A stretch of DNA of 64,000 nucleotides from Diphasiastrum complanatum. Taxonomy: Eukaryota; Streptophyta; Lycopodiopsida; Lycopodiales; Lycopodiaceae. Within the stretch, counting starts at the first letter, position 1; every line of letters begins with the position of its first letter. Shown one piece after another: positions 59,918 through 64,000 of the stretch. The notes under the pieces are model-generated. The model saw only the letters and a list, made by a program, of their open reading frames with translations, was not told the origin of the DNA and made no database searches. The translations under genes and the position numbers were made by a program. The stretch spans positions 29,254,969 through 29,318,968 of the forward strand of contig CM055102.1 in assembly GCA_029204225.1 (NCBI GenBank), in the 5' to 3' direction.

Positions 59918-61915
59918 ATTCCGTTGCTCCTGCTCCTGCCACTCAAGGGATTGTTACTGCACTCGCTCCAGCTACCTGCAGGCCTTGGGGTTGAATGTTG
60001 AATCCTATCTCTCACATGAAACGTTCGAAAGCAATTGTGAGAGGACATAGACAAGATTGGAGGTGGAGCACATGAGAGAGGGAGGTGTAGATCAGCTAAG
60101 AGGAGTGGCTGAGCCAGCCTGAGAGGGAGTAAAGAAGAAGAATAAGACGGATATGCGGATCTCAGCAGCATCAATGGCGCAATACTTGTGTTTGCGCACG
60201 CTATTGTTCCTACTTTTCTTCTGCTACTAGAGTTACTGCATTGAGAATCTTCAAAATGGTTCCAACTTCCAGCTTTAAGAAAAGAGTCAAAAGAAAATTC
60301 AAAAGAAATGGTTTTAAAATTCAAACTTCATCTTGTGGAAATGAAGACTTGAGACCACTCTTTAGGAAACCTCCCCAACAATTTCCTACATTGTTTTGAA
60401 GTTATCAATTTTTTTAATTTTTTGCCCTTGAGATACTGCATCTCAAATTTTTTGCTGGCAAGACATTAAAAATTTATTGTATTGACTCAATAAACCTACA
60501 TAACCCAAGGGTCTACCTAGTTTACTAAACAAAAAAAATTTCCAAGTGAAAATGGCAAACCTAAAATTAACTGCACTTAAAAAAAGTTGTTGATTTTTTT
60601 AAACTCAACTTCTTGTGAATTTTTTATGAAATCGGTTTTCGACGAAAGATGCCGGTTCCATTCTCAAGAGATGTCGGCTTTCCCGAACACTGACTTGAGA
60701 CCCCTTCTAAAGAGAGAAAGTGTTCATGTGACAATGAAGAAGACTTGATAGACTCACTTGGAGAACTGGGATCCATGTATCCATCCCCTCATAAGGAACA
60801 CTTCCAAAACTTGTGATGAGCTTTGTGCTCCTTATTGCGGTTACAAAATCTTGTTGCTGAGATTAAGTTTTGCAATAGACAAGGACATGTTATATGACAC
60901 GGTCATAATGAAACTTAGTTAGTACATATTGAAGTCCATGGTGGAGGGTCTAGTGCATCAAAATGTAAGGATTTTTTAGAATTTAGAGCTCACGAAGAAA
61001 TAAGGAGAAATTGAATATGCAATACATTTTTTTGTCTGGTGTTGTCTTTTGTGGTTCTTGGCTAAGTCTCTAACTCTAAATTATCTAACTCATCACATAT
61101 ATTGTAGTATATAGATGCGCATGTCATCATCATGTACACATAAACTTACACATGCATGTACAACATCTAGCATGAAAATCTAATACAACATGAAAACTAG
61201 GGTGAGGGCTACAATTACAACCTACTTAATTAAAGGCAATAATGTGACATAGTTACTCTCATTTCAGTGTGCATGTGTTCCTCTCTTCCATCCAAGAGTC
61301 ACATTTGGCTAGAGATCAAAGTACCTTTTGTGAAGTCCACCATAAAATTCTAATTCTAACATGAACTTGAAAGCATAAAAAACAATAGGGAGTTGAACAT
61401 TTATAACCCAATCACAGAGCAAATCCATGCTAACCTCATAATTGGAAGTTATCACATAATCAACATGCAAGTCTCGTCCATCTCCAATTAAAGAGATGCC
61501 ACACCTAGGTATTGTTGGAAGATCTTTAAGCTCATCCCATAGTCTAGGCCTCACACTCATGGAGTGAATGTACAACTATAGTTTAAGCATTATTCCAAAA
61601 GTGCTTATGGCATTAACAATTTCCCTTGCATGTCCATTCCAGTAGTCCCATGACTTGATTTAGGTCCTAGACTTCAAGTCATAACCCTATCACTATGAAT
61701 ATTCCTTAACCCTAGTTCGAATACCAGCTTATATTGTATGCTTGATACAAGTCATTAATTAGTCCAAATTAACTTTAGCATACCCCTAGTCAATTAGGGA
61801 CACAACACCTTCATCCATCATTACTCCTCTAATAAAGTTTGTGAGAATATGCTCAGTCACATCATGTCTCCAGAATGCATCTAGACAATTTCAGGGCACA
61901 TGTGCATGTGTTCGC

Positions 61916-61917
<2 letters not shown>
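59918..61917. other. 5' region of the small gene, then unrecognised sequence
   Basis: Minus-strand 59918-60230 is GC-richer and could hold the 5' UTR or an upstream exon of the gene at 59594-59917. The sequence from 60340 to 61917 is AT-rich. An 88-codon minus-strand frame at 61309-61575 has no recognised motif. Confidence 0.35.
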
Positions 61918-61918
<1 letters not shown>

Positions 61919-61970
<52 letters not shown>

Positions 61971-61976
61971 TGTGTG
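61919..61976. repeat. (GT)n microsatellite
   Basis: About 58 bp of GT with one GCGC interruption near its end. Confidence 0.96.
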
Positions 61977-63121
61977 AATTGAACAAATCCAAATAAAACT
62001 GAACATTATTGTCACAATACGAAAAATATAAATCTTAAAGTCAATAGAATTCGTACATAGTCATTATAGTGAGAAGTACCATCTTGACATAATCTAACTA
62101 CCAACAAAGCTCCAAGTTGATGAGAATATATTCACCTGCATCCATCCACAAGAACACCCACGTTAAAATAGGAAATTTCTTGTCGGAACTATAGGTGTCT
62201 AAACATATTCTCAATTGTTATTTGTGTCACAACAAATAGCCATTGCTGAGTTAGATGACTCTTCTTTTCCAGAATACGAGTATAAAAATAGATGATGTTT
62301 AATTTCTACTTAGAGTTGATAGATTGTAAAGTTGAAAATGTAGTAGCAAGTGCTTAAAACAATAAAATACATGTCTAAATTCTTGTGGAAACTACATATT
62401 GTGTCTAGACATAATCTTGAGAGACATATAGACTCTATGTACATGACTACTACAACAAAAGGGTAAAGTCGTTATTCTAAAACCAAAAGGCAAAAGCTAA
62501 GTTGCAAAAGATGAACGTGAATATGCTTTTAACTTGATTGGTATAAGTAAGTTAGATGTAGTGTGTGAACAAGTAGACTATCAAGAATGAACCTTATTCC
62601 TTTTAGTCAAATATTGAGTCACATGTATCCATGAGATGTTTTTTCATTTTCCTCCAGCCACTTATTGTAGCCATAAGGCACTATGTAAGTTATATTTGCC
62701 AGCTCCAAGTTCCTTTGTAACATCAATGTTAGAATCTAATGCTTGGCAAATGAAGAAACAACCAATAATATATAATCACTAGAAATGTTGACCACCAACA
62801 CATACTAAGTCAAATGATCAAAATGGCCAAGTAGACCACCAATTGAAGGCCAAATGAAATGTTGAGTAGAACAGTGTTGTCGCACTTACCACCTTTTGTT
62901 CCCAAAATGCTTGGAATGTTAAGTAGAAGACTTTGTCAAAGTCTTCACATTTTTTGCCTGTTGAAGATTGCATGTAAAAATGCAGACTGTTACGAAAATA
63001 GTTCATTTATCTCCTTCACTTTTGATGTAGCTGCAACGTATTTAGATTTTGTAGAGGACAATGAAATATATTTATGTTTTCTGCTGTTCCATGAAATGGG
63101 TCCTCCTGCAAGGAAACAAAT
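61977..63121. other. no gene recognised
   Basis: AT-rich sequence. Nothing could be assigned, although it lies just past the copia RNase H fragment and may be part of that element. Confidence 0.35.
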
Positions 63122-64000
63122 CTAACCAGATGTGAACTTTTTGGTATCAATGTCTCTTGCCCAATCTGAATCTGAATAGGTGACTAATGTAAGTGTAGCT
63201 TCTGTATTACCATTATAGCACAAAGCATAGTGCTTTGTTGTTTGAATGTACTTCATTACTCCTTTAACCACTAAGCGAGCTTTCCATTTGGATATTGATC
63301 CATCTGGCTTGAGCTTCAGTTTGAAGATCCACTTAGTGTCAATGAGTTTCATATCTGCAGAAGGATTAACAAGACTCCAAGTCTTGTTCTTCATCAATGA
63401 GTTGTACTCAACGTCCATGGCAACTTTCCATTTGTCTGCATCTGACATTGACAGTGCTTCTGCAACAGATGCAGGTTCATCATGATTGATACGCTTGAGG
63501 GACGAAACGATCAAGTTGATGTCATTGTCGTGTAGATCTTCGAGCTGTAGGTTCTTGAGTAGATGACTCTCCTGGGTGAATGACTGGGGTATCTTCAGGT
63601 TGTGGTTAATGAGCAATCGTAGGTCTGGGCCTATCGACGGTAAATGGAGTTGTTGGAACAAACTCCTGCATTTGATGCTTCTACTTAAAATCATAAAATT
63701 TGTCTTCAAGGAAGACAACATCTCAACTGACTGATATCTGACTTGTTTCAACATCATAAATGCGATATGCTTTATGTGATGTTGAGTAACCAATAAAAAT
63801 ATACTTACAACTGACTAGGTCTAGCTTTCTCCTAAGATTAGACAGTATTTGTGCATAGTAGAGATATCAAAACACACGTAGGTGTTTCAAACTTGGTTTG
63901 TAGCCGTAGTAGGCTTCAAACGGAGTTTTGGATTCAACTGCCTTTGTGCTGGAATAATTTTGTAGATAGCAGACTGTAGATATTGCTTCAGCCCAAAATT
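63122..64000 (-). pseudogene. copia integrase-RT-RNase H remnant with RT core deleted
   Basis: The minus strand enters from the right edge with the integrase C-terminal part (FWAEAISTVCYLQNYSS, KTPFEAYYGYKPSLKHLRVF, stop, CKYIFIGYSTSHKAYRI). The linker and the start of RT follow: ASVAEALSMSDADKWKVAMD, EYNSLMKNKTWSLV, KLIDTKWIFKLKLKPDGSIS and KWKARLVVKG. There the frame jumps directly to RNase H (VMKYIQTTKHYALCYNG, LVTYSDSDWARDIDTKKFTS). The RT palm with YVDD is deleted in frame. The element continues outside the window. Confidence 0.88.

Noticed and set aside
61309-61575. 88-codon minus-strand frame as a gene
   Set aside because: No recognised domain, AT-rich composition like its surroundings and no upstream promoter-like features. 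Kept only as a remark.

Overview
The window looks like nuclear DNA of a land plant with a large, transposon-rich genome. It is AT-rich, has long (CT)n, (GA)n and (GT)n microsatellites, introns with GT-AG ends, and decayed Ty1/copia, Ty3/gypsy chromovirus, LINE, hAT and Mutator-like elements. A plant nucleotide-sugar transporter is present. A fern or another seed-free or gymnosperm-type genome would fit the very long intron, but the species cannot be fixed from this sequence alone.

The one clearly intact protein-coding gene is on the minus strand at 44603..8457. It is a ROCK1-like (CMP-sialic acid transporter-like 5) nucleotide-sugar transporter of 328 codons in seven exons. Exons 1-3 lie at 43450-44603 and exons 4-7 at 8457-10120. 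All splice sites are GT-AG and all phases join. Intron 3 is 33,329 bp (10121-43449) and holds most of the window's mobile DNA. A second candidate host gene is a 107-codon minus-strand reading frame at 59594-59917, encoding a small single-pass membrane protein I do not recognise.

Intron 3, from low to high coordinate: a two-copy tandem repeat; a chimeric copia element (13155-16764); a minisatellite; a LINE (17741-26162) split by an hAT element (19689-24539, 12-bp terminal inverted repeats, 8-bp target duplication) that itself contains a truncated gypsy fragment; a second hAT (28162-33821, 7/8 target duplication) containing an LTR-bounded gypsy chromovirus that has lost protease, RT and RNase H; a copia gag/LTR fragment; two hAT transposase genes in inverted orientation (about 35637-41175); and another copia end (41492-42622).

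The flanks: 1-7373 holds a decayed unrecognised coding region, degenerate tandem repeats and an isolated LTR-like block. A 592-bp non-autonomous hAT with a perfect 8-bp target duplication sits just past the 3' end of the transporter gene. Upstream of that gene (44604-64000) lie a Mutator-like element with a perfect 9-bp target duplication, relatives of it near 57 kb, a 154-bp (CT)77 tract, copia fragments near 52, 55 and 63 kb, a gypsy RT trace near 50 kb, and long AT-rich stretches where nothing could be recognised.
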